Source: Oreocharis arfaki
Lineage: Eukaryota > Chordata > Aves > Passeriformes > Paramythiidae
DNA length: 64,000 bases
Direction of reading: 5' to 3'
Assembly: GCA_013398015.1 (NCBI GenBank)
Contig: VZRR01012944.1
Span: 771,152 to 835,151, forward strand
Shown one piece after another: positions 1 to 12,683 of the stretch (position 1 is the first letter of the stretch; each line of letters begins with the position of its first letter). The notes below the pieces were generated by a model. That model did not search any database, was not told the origin of the DNA, and saw only the letters and a list, made by a program, of their open reading frames with translations. Both the position numbers and the translations under genes were made by a program.

Positions 1-3000
1 CATTTTTTGCATCAAAATTTTGCATCTTTTCTTTATAAACATTTTTAAAATTTGAGGAATTTGAGTAGAAGGCCAACAAGTGAAATGCCACGCAAAATTT
101 TATTACATTTATCAATGGTACTTTGTAATCTTATCACAGCTATTTCTCCTTGAACCAATAACTCTTAATGCAGTACCATTTTTCGGGTAATAACATTAGG
201 AGGTATTTCTCTATTTCTAAAGCAAAAGATGAATAATTTTTTTCCTGAACAATACATGCAAAGAAGATATAAAGTAAGTGAATTCAAAGTCTCAGTAATA
301 AATCTCTTGAAAACCTTGATATTAAAGTACAGTTAACCATGAAGCAGGGAAAGCCTAACACATTTGAACTATTTCTGACATTAATGCCCTGAAATACGCT
401 TATCAATAACACAAATTTTATTCCAGACAGCAGTCATATTCTTTGGAAAAGACAGAGGTAGGTCAGATTCTGAAAGAAGAAATGCCAGGAATCACCTGAA
501 ATAGCTTTCCAGAAAGTGATGTCCATTGAAAAACAAGAACAATTTCTCTGAGCAAACTCTTGGATGGTGGCTACACATAGTGTGGGGGGAAGAGGGGTCA
601 GACAGCTAATCTACAACAATATCTATTTATACTGTCCCTTCCCCTTTGTGCAAATGTCCAGGAGGGACAAATGCAAAAGGGAAAAAGTAGAAAGGGATGT
701 CACACAGACAACCTGACTTTAATAGACCAGATCAAGGAATAAAACATTTTCAAGCTATGGATAAATAAAATGAGGCCTGGCATGATTTGGTTGCTTGAGA
801 CGCAGCTGAGAGCTGGATGTCTGCAGCTCAGGCAAGCCCTGCCAAGATTTGCCTGAGGAGCAGGAAATCAGAGCTAACTCCAGGTACCTTCAAGCTTCAT
901 CAGACTCCTACTGTCCCCCCAGGGAGAATGGAAAACAACAGATACTGCTCTGCAAAGAGAAAACATTTCAAGAAATAACATTCTGAGGTGGAAATTCACC
1001 ACCAGCTGAGAGCAAGAAAGGAGCAAAGAGCAAAAGAAAAAACGTGGTTTCAAAAAGCATGTGTCTGAAAATAGAGCAAATGTGTGCAAGAACAACGAGC
1101 TTTCTGTGAGTTGTGCTGGAAGCACAGCCCAGGGCCAGTGCATCTCCACTCATATTTGGGCAGCTGGCCAGAGACTACAGAATAGACTTTCCTCCCATTA
1201 TTTTCTCATTTTCATTAAACTGCATTTTAGGGCACCACAAAACAAATCTACTTTCTCTACGTTTTTCTCAGGCACATACCCTTTGCTCCCAGCATAAGAA
1301 TAATCTCTCCTGGCAAATAAAGCAAGTCCCCATTAATTATCTCTCTCTCTCCACTTTTGCAGCTTTACTTGTAGGAATACTGCCACGACTGTGGACTGTT
1401 TGCCAAGAGGCCTTACACATGCTTTTTTCATTATTAGACTACTATAAAATTTAACCATATAAGTCTCCTGCACTGTACCCTCCCGACAATGCCAACAGCC
1501 ATTTTAAAATAGACTACTTCAGAGGGCGAAGAGACCAGGCCTTTTTGCAACTCATTAAACTGAGTTTTATTTTTGCCTTGTTAGTAGATGCGATTCTGCT
1601 CCCGCTGATGGGCACTGCAGCAGCCTCAGCTCTCACATGAGCATTTTATAAACATCAGACCTTGTAATGCTCAGCAGTTACACAAAACTTCATTTAACTA
1701 AGTGGGAAGTTTGCATGTCAGGGCTACAACACAGCAAGGGCCGGATTTTGCCATTTGGTATTAAAATATTTTGATTCTAAATTGCTGGGGAAATAATGGT
1801 GCACGAGGATAGAGCTTGTTTTTCATTTTCTTCTCAAATCACAGAGCCTAATTGGTTTTACCAGTACAGAACTGTAAGCAAAACTGGATTCTGAAATAGT
1901 AATTTTTGTCAATAGGTAGCAGAGTACTTTGCAGTGGAACATGATACCATTTTCCCCTTGTAAAATGATCTCTTGAAGTAAAAAGAAATTACTTGCATAT
2001 CCAGGGGCTCACAGCAGAATAGAACTATGGAAGCAAACAATTTTTAGGCTTTGATCACTTTTTTAAATCCTAGCAAGCAATAGTTTACTTGCTATCATTA
2101 ATTTCCCATCAATGGTAAAGAATCTGCCTCAGAAGGATACAGCCTCTTTTTCCAGTATGTGAAGACAACACACATGGTAGAGACTCTGGAATTTATTCTC
2201 TCAGTGCAGCAAAAGATAGAGTAAATAACACTGTCCCTAATTCAACTTTCAGGAATGTCAGCCAGAGCAGTCAGGGAAGGGCACCAGCTGCCTGTCCTCT
2301 CATTCTGATCTATTGCAGCAGCAAGGCAATAGTATCTGACAGAAAGGGAAAACCCAAAACTCTCACACACCACAGCAAACACCCTCAAGATAAAGACTCA
2401 AGCTTTGCACCAATTATTAAAAAATCCCCCAAAACAGTAATGTTGTAAACAGACTGATGAAATCAGAAGAACCACGTTTCACATATGCTTGCTAGAATGT
2501 CACTCCATTATTTTCACATGCCACTTAATATCTAGGATATAATGTGTTTAACAGCTTTAAATATATGATCAAGAGCCACCATCCTTGTCTCAAGAAGCTT
2601 ATATCTACAGCAAACCCTCTGTGATGTTTACACATGCGGAGCCAGAAGTACCAGGGAAGAAATGAAGAAACACAAGCCAGTGCCCATTTAGCAAACCAGC
2701 AGTGTCTGCACTATCCTGAGCATCACACCAAAGCTGTGCACAACACCCTTCATTAAACAAAATGTTTTCTGGCAGAATGAAGTAAAATAACTTGCAGAAT
2801 TGTTTGTTCACTGTCTTGTTGGAAGTGGTAAAAGAACCTGGTAACTTTAGGTTGAAGAGAGCATAAAAAAAGAGAGACCATAACTGCACAAGGGCACAGA
2901 AACCCTGCACCCACTCCCTGTGCTCCCCCATCATGCTTGCATTGCCTAAGGATGTAGAGCCCAGCACAGATGGCCCTGCGTGATTGTCTGAATACGCTGA

Positions 3001-3647
3001 TAGAGTCATTCTTTCAATGTCACTGACATTTATTTTTCTGTCTTAAATCTCTGCTGAAAAATACCCCCAGTTTCATGAAGTTGCCCGTAGCTTCCCACAA
3101 ATTCCAGCCCAGCTGAGCAAAGCAGGACATAGCTCAGTCCTGGAGGCTTGTAAGGAAGGCAGCCAAGCCCCAGATTTCTGGAAAACTTTTGAAGTTAGAT
3201 ATTTCTTTCTCCCAAGGTGTTTTATCCTTAAAAACCAAGCAAACAACTTTCTAAAAACAAAAGTTCAGAGTTGGGGATTTTTTTCCCATTCCGCCAATTA
3301 AATCAATGCATCCCACATTTTCAGCTTTACTGTCTTATCATTTTACTCCAGGAAAATCAAGCTCCACTCCAGTGCTCCCAGCACTCCATAGGTGAGCATG
3401 GTATACCCTGCAAGACCAAGCCAGGAGTTTTCCACCGAGAAAAATGAGTGCAGCACTGTGCCCATCCTGGTCACAGATAGATGAAGATGTCCTTGCTGCA
3501 CTAACAGAAAAGGATTGCTGGTGCTTGTCACACTGTCATACCCCCATAACTCTTCCTCTCCATGTTAAAAAAGAAAAGCACTGGAAAACTTCAAAGGATA
3601 TTGTAGGGGACTAAAAATCACATGCAGGGTGTTAAAAGAGCAGTAGA
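1..3647. other. gene-free AT-rich DNA, nothing recognised
   Basis: Unique-looking AT-rich sequence with short runs of A and T. The longest open frame (134 codons, minus strand, 2605-3009) has no recognisable domain and no splice context, and I treat it as chance. No CR1, LTR or simple repeat longer than about 20 bases was seen. Confidence 0.6.
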
Positions 3648-3965
3648 TTGACAGGAGAAGCAAAGAGCAGTCCAGACTCTGGCCCTCACCCTGGGAGCAG
3701 CCAGCCGCGCTGGAGGTGCCGCAGCCAGAGCTCTTTGCTGGGCCACGCTCCCTCTGAGCTCACTCACCTGGCAGGGACGGGTGACAGCCTCCAACACCTC
3801 CTGCTGTCCCCATCACCTCCCACCAGCAGCAGGGCCAGTGAGAGCAACCCCCACACAGCTCCCCACGAGGGACAGCGGGGCGAGGGCCAGCCTTGATGGG
3901 AATGTCTGCCCTCGCTGGCTGACACAAATTGTTTCTGTGCTAAAGGGCTGGGACAACAGGACCAG
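3648..3965. other. GC-rich patch with a strong minus-strand splice-donor match
   Basis: About 300 bases clearly richer in G and C than either flank, with roughly nine CpG dinucleotides. On the minus strand a perfect donor consensus (CAG|GTGAGT) has its exon side ending at 3768. One minus-strand frame is open, without an ATG, from about 3990 down to that donor and includes a short leucine-rich hydrophobic run. The candidate acceptors further right have poor pyrimidine tracts. It could be an exon of an unannotated transcript, an intragenic CpG patch, or simply a local GC peak. No protein family was recognised. Confidence 0.3.
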
Positions 3966-5238
3966 GCTGTGACCTGGTTTTCTGTTTAGGCTTGTAGAAA
4001 GACTGTGTCTATCTCAACAGGATGGTCTACCAGACAGCATCACTGATTAGGAATGACTCCCTCAAGAATATTTTATAACTCCAAAGCTACATAAATAGAC
4101 ACAGTAGCCACTACTTATCTGGCTACTCAGGCCTACTAGTAAACAGGTAGATGGGGGTTGGACTGAATTCTTCCACTGAATTTTGGTGACATTTCAAGAC
4201 CCTAGTTATCTCATTGGCCCAAACAGTCTGTTTAAATTCACCGTAGAAGAATTAGCCAGCTTGGCTTTTAGATCACAGTATACTGCACCATCTACACAGA
4301 CAGATACACACCAAAGAAATATTTTTCCCTTGTTGATTTATTAGCAACAGATTTAGTTGCATCTAAAAAAAAACAAAACAAAAACCTCCCAAAAAAATCA
4401 AACCAAAACAAACACTCCCTGCCTCCCCAGAAAATCACCTGTGCAAATTCAGCCACAATATCTCAAGCAGCATCTTTCCATAAGAATTTAACGAAAAATA
4501 ATACTATTACCTTTACATCCCTTGAGCCAAATCTTTTACGTGAGAAGGACCATTAATGTCATCAGGGATACAAAGTGAGCAGGATTTGCTCCATGCTCAG
4601 TAATAAAGTCTTCTCAACGAGATGAAATCAGACTCAGTGCAATGTAACAGGAGTGACTGGAAGCCACAGAGGCACTGTGTGGACAGTCTGTACCACACTA
4701 TTCTTCCAGGACTATGAAGCAGGTAGTAGATCTTTTGTAAGATTTTTCTGGAGATTATATTAATGAGCAGTGACTGTCTGGTGCCAGTGTTACTCCAAAT
4801 TGCTATTTTAATACAGCTCACATCAACAGTAGCTCTGACAAACATAATCAAAATGGCAGTACATTCAAGTACAAGACAGGAATACTGTTCTCACTTGAAA
4901 ATGAAAAATAAAACAAGAGAGATGGAACACTGAAAAAGGAGAAAAAATGCTAAAGGAAGAAAGAGCCAGCATCATTTGGAGTTAAATCACTATGCACAGC
5001 TACAGTCTGACAATACAAACGTGGACTTCATGTGCAATAGCATGGATACAGTCATTAGAATTATATTTTTTTCTATTTTTGTATAGAAATGAGATCAATG
5101 TGTGCCACAACATAGGGAGAGCACTGCCACAAAGGAGTTCTGACTGTATATTTTTGGAGAGTATGGGCTTGCTTTTGAGTACAGCTTTTATTCAGTGTTC
5201 CCCTCCCTCCCAATCAGGTTCTCATTATGTCGTCTAAA
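3966..5238. other. gene-free DNA with an A/C-rich tract
   Basis: AT-rich unique sequence. An A-rich, C-interrupted tract lies at about 4363-4432, similar in flavour to the longer one at 5386. No gene or transposon was recognised. Confidence 0.55.
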
Positions 5239-5350
5239 ACCTTGATTCAGCCAAGCACTTCTGTATGTGCTTTGTTGGAACATGTAATTACTTCCCATTA
5301 AAGTCAACGGGACTAAGTAGCATGGTTAAGTGCTTTGCTGAATCAAAGCC
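5239..5350. mobile_element. ancient foldback MITE-like repeat (amniote-wide type)
   Basis: The ends are inverted copies of each other: the left arm (5240-5260) reads CCTTGATTCAGCCAAGCACT and the right arm (5328-5350) is its near-perfect reverse complement. The centre holds a second, smaller imperfect palindrome around CCCATTAAAGTCAACGGGAC. This matches my memory of a well-known non-coding foldback repeat of turtles, crocodilians and birds whose ends read GATTCAGCAAAGCACTT and whose centre reads CCCATTGAAGTCAATGGG. It codes for nothing and would have been moved by a transposase supplied elsewhere. The element class (probably a DNA transposon derivative) and its exact family name are inference. 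The level of decay suggests a very old insertion. Confidence 0.8.
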
Positions 5351-5385
5351 TAAATGACATCAGCTGTGCCAGTAAGTTACAGGTG

Positions 5386-5530
5386 TAAAAAAACACAAAA
5401 ACAAAACTAAAAAGAAAACAAAACAAAAAAAAAAAANAAACAAAAAAAAAAAAAATAAAAAAAAAAAAAAAAAAAAAACAAAAAACAAACCCAAAAAACC
5501 ACCACCACACAAAAACAAAACAAACAAGAA
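5386..5530. repeat. A-rich low-complexity tract containing an N (5437)
   Basis: Nearly pure A with scattered C, then a CCACCACCAC stretch. One ambiguous base sits at 5437 inside the homopolymer. It may be a decayed poly(A) or expanded A/C microsatellite. No transposon body could be recognised on either side to explain it as a tail. The length in the assembly is probably unreliable. The open frames across it (phenylalanine-rich on the minus strand) are artefacts of the poly(T). Confidence 0.85.
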
Positions 5531-7959
5531 AACCAACCCCACATTTTAAAAATTTTACCTTTTTTCAAGCAAGCTTTTACAATAGGCACATTTGTGATTT
5601 TTTTGTGGATTTTGCTTAGTTGACTGATAATATAGTACTTCATACCTTTTACTTCTCTCAAATGTTGCCGTGCTCATCCTTGCTGATTCTCTAGAAAACA
5701 GGGCATTTTTTAGAGGAGAGAAAAATAGAGTATTGAGGTGACAAACATTACTCTGGCTTGTCAAAAATGAACAGAGAAATAGAAGGAAAGCACATAGAGT
5801 TATTTGCCCTTGAAATCTCTTAATGTGACAGATTTAGACAAAGGTGCATTAGTCTTTGAAAAAAGACACCAAACACACACACAAAAGCAAAACCCACAAC
5901 AGCCCACAAAAAGCTTCCTGAGCAGTTTATTCAGGAAAAGATTATGCAGGGTTTGCATCTCTCCTTCACCAGTAACAGGTTTAAAGATAGCTGCATGCAG
6001 CCTGGACAGCGATGAGGAGCACTTAACTGCCCCATCTAAGCCACAAACAATTCAGATCTGTCACAAAGTCCTCACACGAAACCCTTAAAACTGTTCACCC
6101 AAATGACTCTTTCCCAGAGACAGGTTCACAATGTCATGATACCTGAAGCAAGGGTACCTTAGACACACAACTAAGGATGCTCTTAGTGTTCTGGTTAAAA
6201 TCTTGGTTTGTGACTTTCAGCATGAGGTCTGCCTGCATTTGCAGCAGTTCTGAAGCACAGCAAAAACACAGTCACAAGTTAATTGGGTAGAACTCGTATC
6301 AGATAAAAGTGTGTGTTTAACTGGGGGAGAAGTACTCCTAACAGCACCTGAAAGACTTTGAGAAGTTGTGGGGAAAATACATCAAAGACAAAAATTCCTA
6401 CAAATTCATCATTTGTAACTGTCATCAAAACCAGGTTTACTTTGTTCTATTTGAGTCGTGCTGCTGTGAACACGGCCTCGGTATCTGAATACCTAGATGT
6501 CATATTCAGCAAATATGACAGGATAAATATTCAGGAGTCTAACATGGAAAATCTTATCTATGAGGAAGCAACGTCATGAGTTCCACATGACACGAAACTG
6601 ATGGATGCACTCACATCACAGAGGTGACACAGGGGACACACTGAAATGCAAAGGAGTGGATCAATGGGAACAAAATTACATGTCTCCAAGTGGACAAATA
6701 GCTTTTGGCAAATAGCCAGTAGTGGCAGGACAACAGGAATGCCTATAAGAAATCAACTATCACCCCACAATTTCAGTCACAAGCTACACAGGCACAAGAC
6801 AGACATAACAGGCACCATGAGAACTAGTATCTTAAAAATACCCAACCAAACACAAAAGTAATATTACAACAGAGTTTAACCTTTAATCACTGTTTCCAGA
6901 CCAAAATAGGCTAAGTGGCTTCTCAAAAAAAGCCTCCAGTTGAAGAATTTAACATATATCCTATTATTTATTCTATTTATTTCTTTATATTTTAAAATGT
7001 GCCTCTCCAAAAGTCTAGGGAAAATATACAGATCATTTAAATCACACAAAAAATTCCAGCTAAACCAATGGTCAAAATAAAAAAACTTCCCAGAACCCTG
7101 ACCCCAACCCTTCTCAAAAAAGAATCCCACCTTTTGAACCTAGTAACTGTCACTCAGTCTTTTCCCTAAGAAAAAGCTTGGGAAAATAGTTGGCTTCTCC
7201 CTCTACCAACCAGGAGGTTTGCAATTGGCCCACATCTAACATGTAAGACCATAACATGCAGTGACAAAAATTATTCCTGACACTCATCTTTTCCCTTCTC
7301 ATCCTCCATTTGGTATTTCTGCTGTATCTGCAAGTTTATTTTAACAAATTATTTTTATCAGCTGTTTATCTTCACCCTTTAGTACTCTTTGAGACCTCCA
7401 AAATATGTCCCTGGAGGTAAGACAACCACCATTCTTTTTCCATCTCTGCTCCTTCCACCTTTTTTTTTTTTGTCTTCTTTTATCCCCAGAGATGGTCACC
7501 CCGACACGATGAACTAAACAGAAGTACTGAATATCAGTGTTTCTCAAAGCCGTAACTAAAATTGCTGTTTCTTTCAGCTTGTAGTGTGCCATTTTGTAGA
7601 TGCATAGAGACAGAATAAGAGTCAGACAGAAATAGAGTCAGCAGAACTGGGAACATAATGCAGATCTCATTTCCCTTCGCCTTGGTTGAGGAGTTGAACT
7701 AAACAATAGGGACAGCCTATTTCAGCCTATTTTCAGGTACAGTATCTCCAAGAGCTATTTTCATACCAAAGGTAAAACCGGGTCTATCAATCTCGAGAAT
7801 TTTTTTTGTCCTTCAGTCAGTGGAAAAGAGACAGGAACACTTAAGTCATAACACATTAAAATGAATGGGGAGGGTCAGCTTTTTTTCTGTGCTGAGCAGC
7901 AGAAATGTTGCTGTCACGCTCAGATGTGCTATCATAGACTTTCTGCATGAAAAGTTGCA
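5531..7959. other. gene-free AT-rich DNA
   Basis: Unique AT-rich sequence with a short CA run near 5873-5886 and a poly(T) run near 7461-7472. No gene, LTR or CR1 was recognised. Confidence 0.55.
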
Positions 7960-8195
7960 GATAATTAGAAAAAGAACCCTTTAACTGAATGTTATAATCC
8001 CATTATTAATTTATAATTCATAATCTGTAGTTTATTGAATGGAGCAGCCATGCTATAAATTTGAAACACATTGCATGATAGCCCACTCTTTCCAAAACTT
8101 CATTTGTAACGGGATCTGCAGTTCTTAGCTGCAGTAATTTATAATAATCATCAGTAAATATTGCACATAATTGATGCTACGTGCTGTGTGCGAAA
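7960..8195. other. possible conserved non-coding element
   Basis: AT-rich stretch dense in TAATTTATAATAAT-like and TTAATTTATAATTCATAATC-like words, typical of homeodomain and POU-type binding sequence, with no repeat signature and little low-complexity decay. The word composition resembles vertebrate enhancers in gene deserts, but this is an impression only. No alignment was available. Confidence 0.25.
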
Positions 8196-11100
8196 CAGGA
8201 GTCAGTAGTGTCACACTTCAGGCCAGAATCAGTCACACTTTTCACAGAAAATGATTTATTCTTTACACAAATCTGATAGGAGTAGAAAGATACTGAAGGC
8301 AGAATTCCGTCACAAAGGCAGCAGGCAGGTCTGTGTATTGAAGGAAGCCTTAACTTACTGTAGGCAGCAGTTCAAGGTCTGTACATTGCCTTGAGGAGAG
8401 AAAACTGATTCGAGACTTCCCTATTCTCATCTCTAAAGTTAGATCTGTTTCCACCCTATTTCTACAGATTTACTGAAGCAAATTACCAGCTGGTCATTTT
8501 CACTTTTACATGCTTATTATGCCCTTACTGATGATGCTTTTGATTTCACTGGAAGTTGATTTTTTCTTGAATGCAGATTCTGCCACCTAAGAATGAATGC
8601 AAATGTCTCCCACTTGGTCTTACAACGAGTCCTATTAATTTTATTTTGATTTATCAACAAATAAATAATAGACCTGCAAGTGGGAACAGTAGTCCTTAAA
8701 TCAACCAACAGACCAACCAAAAAATGCTGGAGCATCAAGGAATTGACAGTCAAATATTCTAAAGAAGTTAATGGTTTGGAGACGCAGACTACGTAGAGCA
8801 AGAGTTGTAATCATGTTCCTTTCCTTTTACCAACTGCAAGTCAAGTTTAGACCCTTTATGCAATTTCCCAATATTGTTTAGATCGCAGTGATAATGACTG
8901 TTCTTGTGTTGGTATAGGAGAGCCCAAGGATCATTAGAAAAGTGTTCTTCCGCACTCAGAATTTGTGGCACAGATGAAAAAACCATAAAAATGTGTCAAC
9001 TCAATGTCAAATGAAAAGCCTTGGCAATCTGACCAAGGGAGTCCTTAGAGCTGAGTGCATTTCCATGTAAACAGGGACAGAAATACATCATTTTCAGGTT
9101 CAAAATCACTGGCACGCATCCTTCAGGACAAAACAAACAAAAACATGCAACTGCATGAGATATGTCAGAAAAAGTGACATTCCCATGGCAATATGTGACC
9201 ACTCGAAACAGAGCTGCCACAGCTCAGCTTGGAAACCACCTCACTGATCTGGAGAGGTTCTAGCAAACTCCTTGGTGCAAATCAGTGGCTACAATACACA
9301 GGAACAATGGATACCTTCCCAGCCTGCATAGAGTTGGTGTCGGGCTGTATTTCTCTGTCTGCACCGAATCCTTTCTGAACACATCTGAAGACACATACAG
9401 AACAGGTTGTAAACCCAGTTAATGCATGCTCGTTTTCTGTAGTTTATTCCAAATTCTTTAACACTTCAAAATATGCACTCAGCATTGATTAAAGATTAAA
9501 AAAAATTCTGCTACCAACTTTTGCAGAAGTCTGCAGATCTCTTGTGATTTATAGAACACAATTTACTTTTCCTCTTTCTTCAGAGGTCTTCCATTAACCA
9601 ACTTTGAGCCTGAAATACCTAAATTACATGGATTTTCTTTAGGTTCAGTTTCCATTGCAATGAGTCCTAGAGATTTTTGTTCCAAGGCAGCAGTTTCCTA
9701 CCGTCCTTCTTCTGCCATTGAGTCTGGTTGCACTCTGCATTGATAAGTGCTTATATCTAATCCAAGGAACAGACACAATCCTTGGGAAATATTAAATTTT
9801 ACATGTAGTTTGCAGTAAACTTTCATCAGATAAAAACCAGAAGATGACTTTGGAAGAGGGAGTTTTCTGCTGTGAAATAAGAATGCTTCAAGCAATAGGG
9901 TAGAAGGCCATGTGTTCATTCACTTTATCTCATTCCCTCTCTCCCTTGCTGCACTTTGACTGTTTTTCCAAATGCAAATTCCTCCATTTTTTTTGCTCAA
10001 AGTTCATGGCAAGTTAAAGCAGGCTTTCTGCCTTCTCAGCACATTCTCTGACCACTATGATAAAGGCAGAAGCAAATTCTCTCCCACTCTCCCATGCTTA
10101 TTGCCAAGGCCACCAATAGGGACAGGTATAAACAGGGAATTTGGTTGATGCTTCTGGAACTTAGAAGTATCTGTTTCATCCCTATTTGAGAAAGGGCCTA
10201 GATGAAAAGGCACTCTCTAAGTCAGTATGCACACACATACACCCTCTAGTGTCAGTGGAAGGCTATGCTTGGGGTTCAGTTACAGTGCACCCCACAATTT
10301 AGGAGCTTAAACCTTGCCCAATCCTCAAATTACACAGACCTGAATCTTGTCCTGAGCTCTCAAATTGCAAGTTCAATAGAGGCAACAGCAGTGGCTTATG
10401 CTAAGTGTGAGGCACCATGGTCTCAATGGTCAAATCATGGACAAATAGCTGTAGAAACCTGAACTAAAATGAAGTAATCTCCAGTCCATAGAGATTACAC
10501 AAAGCAGCTGCTGCATTATTCTCTGGAGTTTTCTGTAGCCTCCTAGAGCATAGGTGCAGTTTGTGAAAGCACATTAATATCTTGCAATTAAAAGGGCTGT
10601 GTAAATATGAGGAGTATTTTTTCAATATGAACCAGTCCTGTGCTTCCCAGATGGAAGCATTGCTACATTTACTAGTTTAGACAGAGATCTTCATTAAGGG
10701 GGTTAATGCATTTAATATGAATATCCCAAGTGGTTGTCTTCTACTAAATTAACCACATTTTAAGCTTTCTAGATAAAGAATTCATATTTTAAATGCCTAG
10801 AAATTAAGGTCTTCTATCTCCATACTTGAGGTTATTGGCACTTCTTCATATGAAAAGTGTTTTAGAAAGATCCAGCAATGAATTTCCTGAATCCATGAGA
10901 ACTTCAATTCATGCCTTAAGATTTGCTGCATAGAGCACATTTTTCTGCAAACTCAGAGTGGGCTCCCATGGCTGCTGTATGTGACGTTCAGATGCATCAG
11001 ACTCGCTGCCTTGATGCTCTCCAGTTAAGTTTTTAGACTTGGTTAAGCAGGCAAACAAGCTTGACTTAGCTTTTGGCATCATGAGCACAGTTCATGAGCC

Positions 11101-12683
11101 TTAATGCCACGTTCAGTTTGGCCACATACTCCTGCATGGACTAGGGTCATTCATCCCAGTTTGGGGTCTTGAACAACTGACAGAAGCTGCTGCTGCCCCT
11201 CCTTCCACCCTGTATCCTGGGTGAGAAGTTTCAAAGGGCTCTTTCCAGAAGTGTAGATAAAGTTCATACCTGTAGGATCCTTCCCACTGACCCTGGGTAA
11301 GGTAACCCTCAACTGGAGAGTGGGACAGGCTTCCCAGGATGCTCAAGTCTTTATGCTGGCTAGCACTAACTACTCCCTGTCTTCCATGCTGAGGTTATTT
11401 GCAGGCTTCATTTCTAGGTATGTGCTATAACTTCACACAGACAGAAGGTTATCTGAAATCCCTGTCCTTGCTAACTGCTGTCCTGGATGCAAGGCAGCTG
11501 TTGTGGTCTGTGCTTGAGATAATATAACCTGGCAGCAGCAATATGGCAATAGCTCAGACACGGGACACTGCTCTCTCCTAAACCAAGCTGAGGGGGGGAG
11601 TTCTGCCTGGGCCAGACTGTACTGTCATATCCTGCTTCTCCCCACATACTGTGTGAAGTCTACTGCACTATGGAACTTATGTGCTTAAATCCTTCCTTGT
11701 ATCTCTTCCTACAAGCCTGAAAGGTTTTTCCACAAATATTTTCTGACTAACATTCAGTTGTAGAAATGCTCACACCAGAGGCTTTTAAAGGTATTTAAGC
11801 AAGTTACTAGGTTCAAATTCAGTGTCTAATTAGGCACAGATTACTTTCTCCATCTGAGTAAAAAGTACAAGCAAAGAGAGTAAGGCCGTACATTAAATAA
11901 ATTAATTCCAACTGGAGAATGGTGCTAGGAGGGCCAAAAAGCCCAACATACCAGTAACATTTACAATAATACCATCTCTGTATGTGCTGAAAGATGTTCC
12001 AGACATCCCAGATTATAGAAATATAAAGCCTGAAAATATTTTTCTTGAAAATCACAAGGGACTCCTTAGTGCAAACGTTTCTGCTCCCTTCTCTCAAAAT
12101 TGACAGCTTCTGAAGTCTTTCCAGCATGTGGTCAATGGCTAGGTGCAGTTTCAAATACCTGTCACACAGTGCGTGGTCTTGGGGGAAAATACTCAGTTTA
12201 TCATTATAGCACATGAACACAAGAAAAGTAAATATCTATTTCTCCTCACTGCAGATAGAAATGAGTCTACAGAGCTGGTAGAGTGCTACTGCAAAACAGC
12301 TTCCTGAGGATTCTTGACTGTCAAAGACAGCAATTGCACCTAAAAGAGTGAATGCTTCCCATGAAGACACAGTACTTAAGAGCAAATTTTCAAAGTGTGG
12401 GACAGTGTGTATCTGCACTTGTTAGAATAAAAAACTGATTAAACTGATCTGCATTCAGCTGCAGCAGAAACATCAAAATAGGTTCAGTTCTCACTCTCTC
12501 ATTATAGTCAGTAATTATTTATTAACTAATGATTTGCATAATGTTTTATCTCTCCACTTATCAAAGGACAGTGAAAATAAAGTGATGCACAAAGTCTTTA
12601 CAAACTGTCTTCATCAAAGAACTCTGTCCCTTAAGATTTACCATCCCCAGAGAAAGCCCATAAGCTTCATGACCATGATCAAT
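8196..12683. other. gene-free DNA, nothing recognised
   Basis: Unique sequence of moderate AT content. Open frames up to 133 codons (minus, 11819-12220) show no known domain. A slightly GC-richer stretch at 11100-11350 has no recognisable content. Confidence 0.55.

Noticed and set aside
2605..3009. 134-codon open frame on the minus strand
   Set aside because: No recognisable domain, no splice or promoter context, and length within the range of several other unrelated chance frames in this window.
11819..12220. 133-codon open frame on the minus strand
   Set aside because: No known domain or exon structure; consistent with chance.
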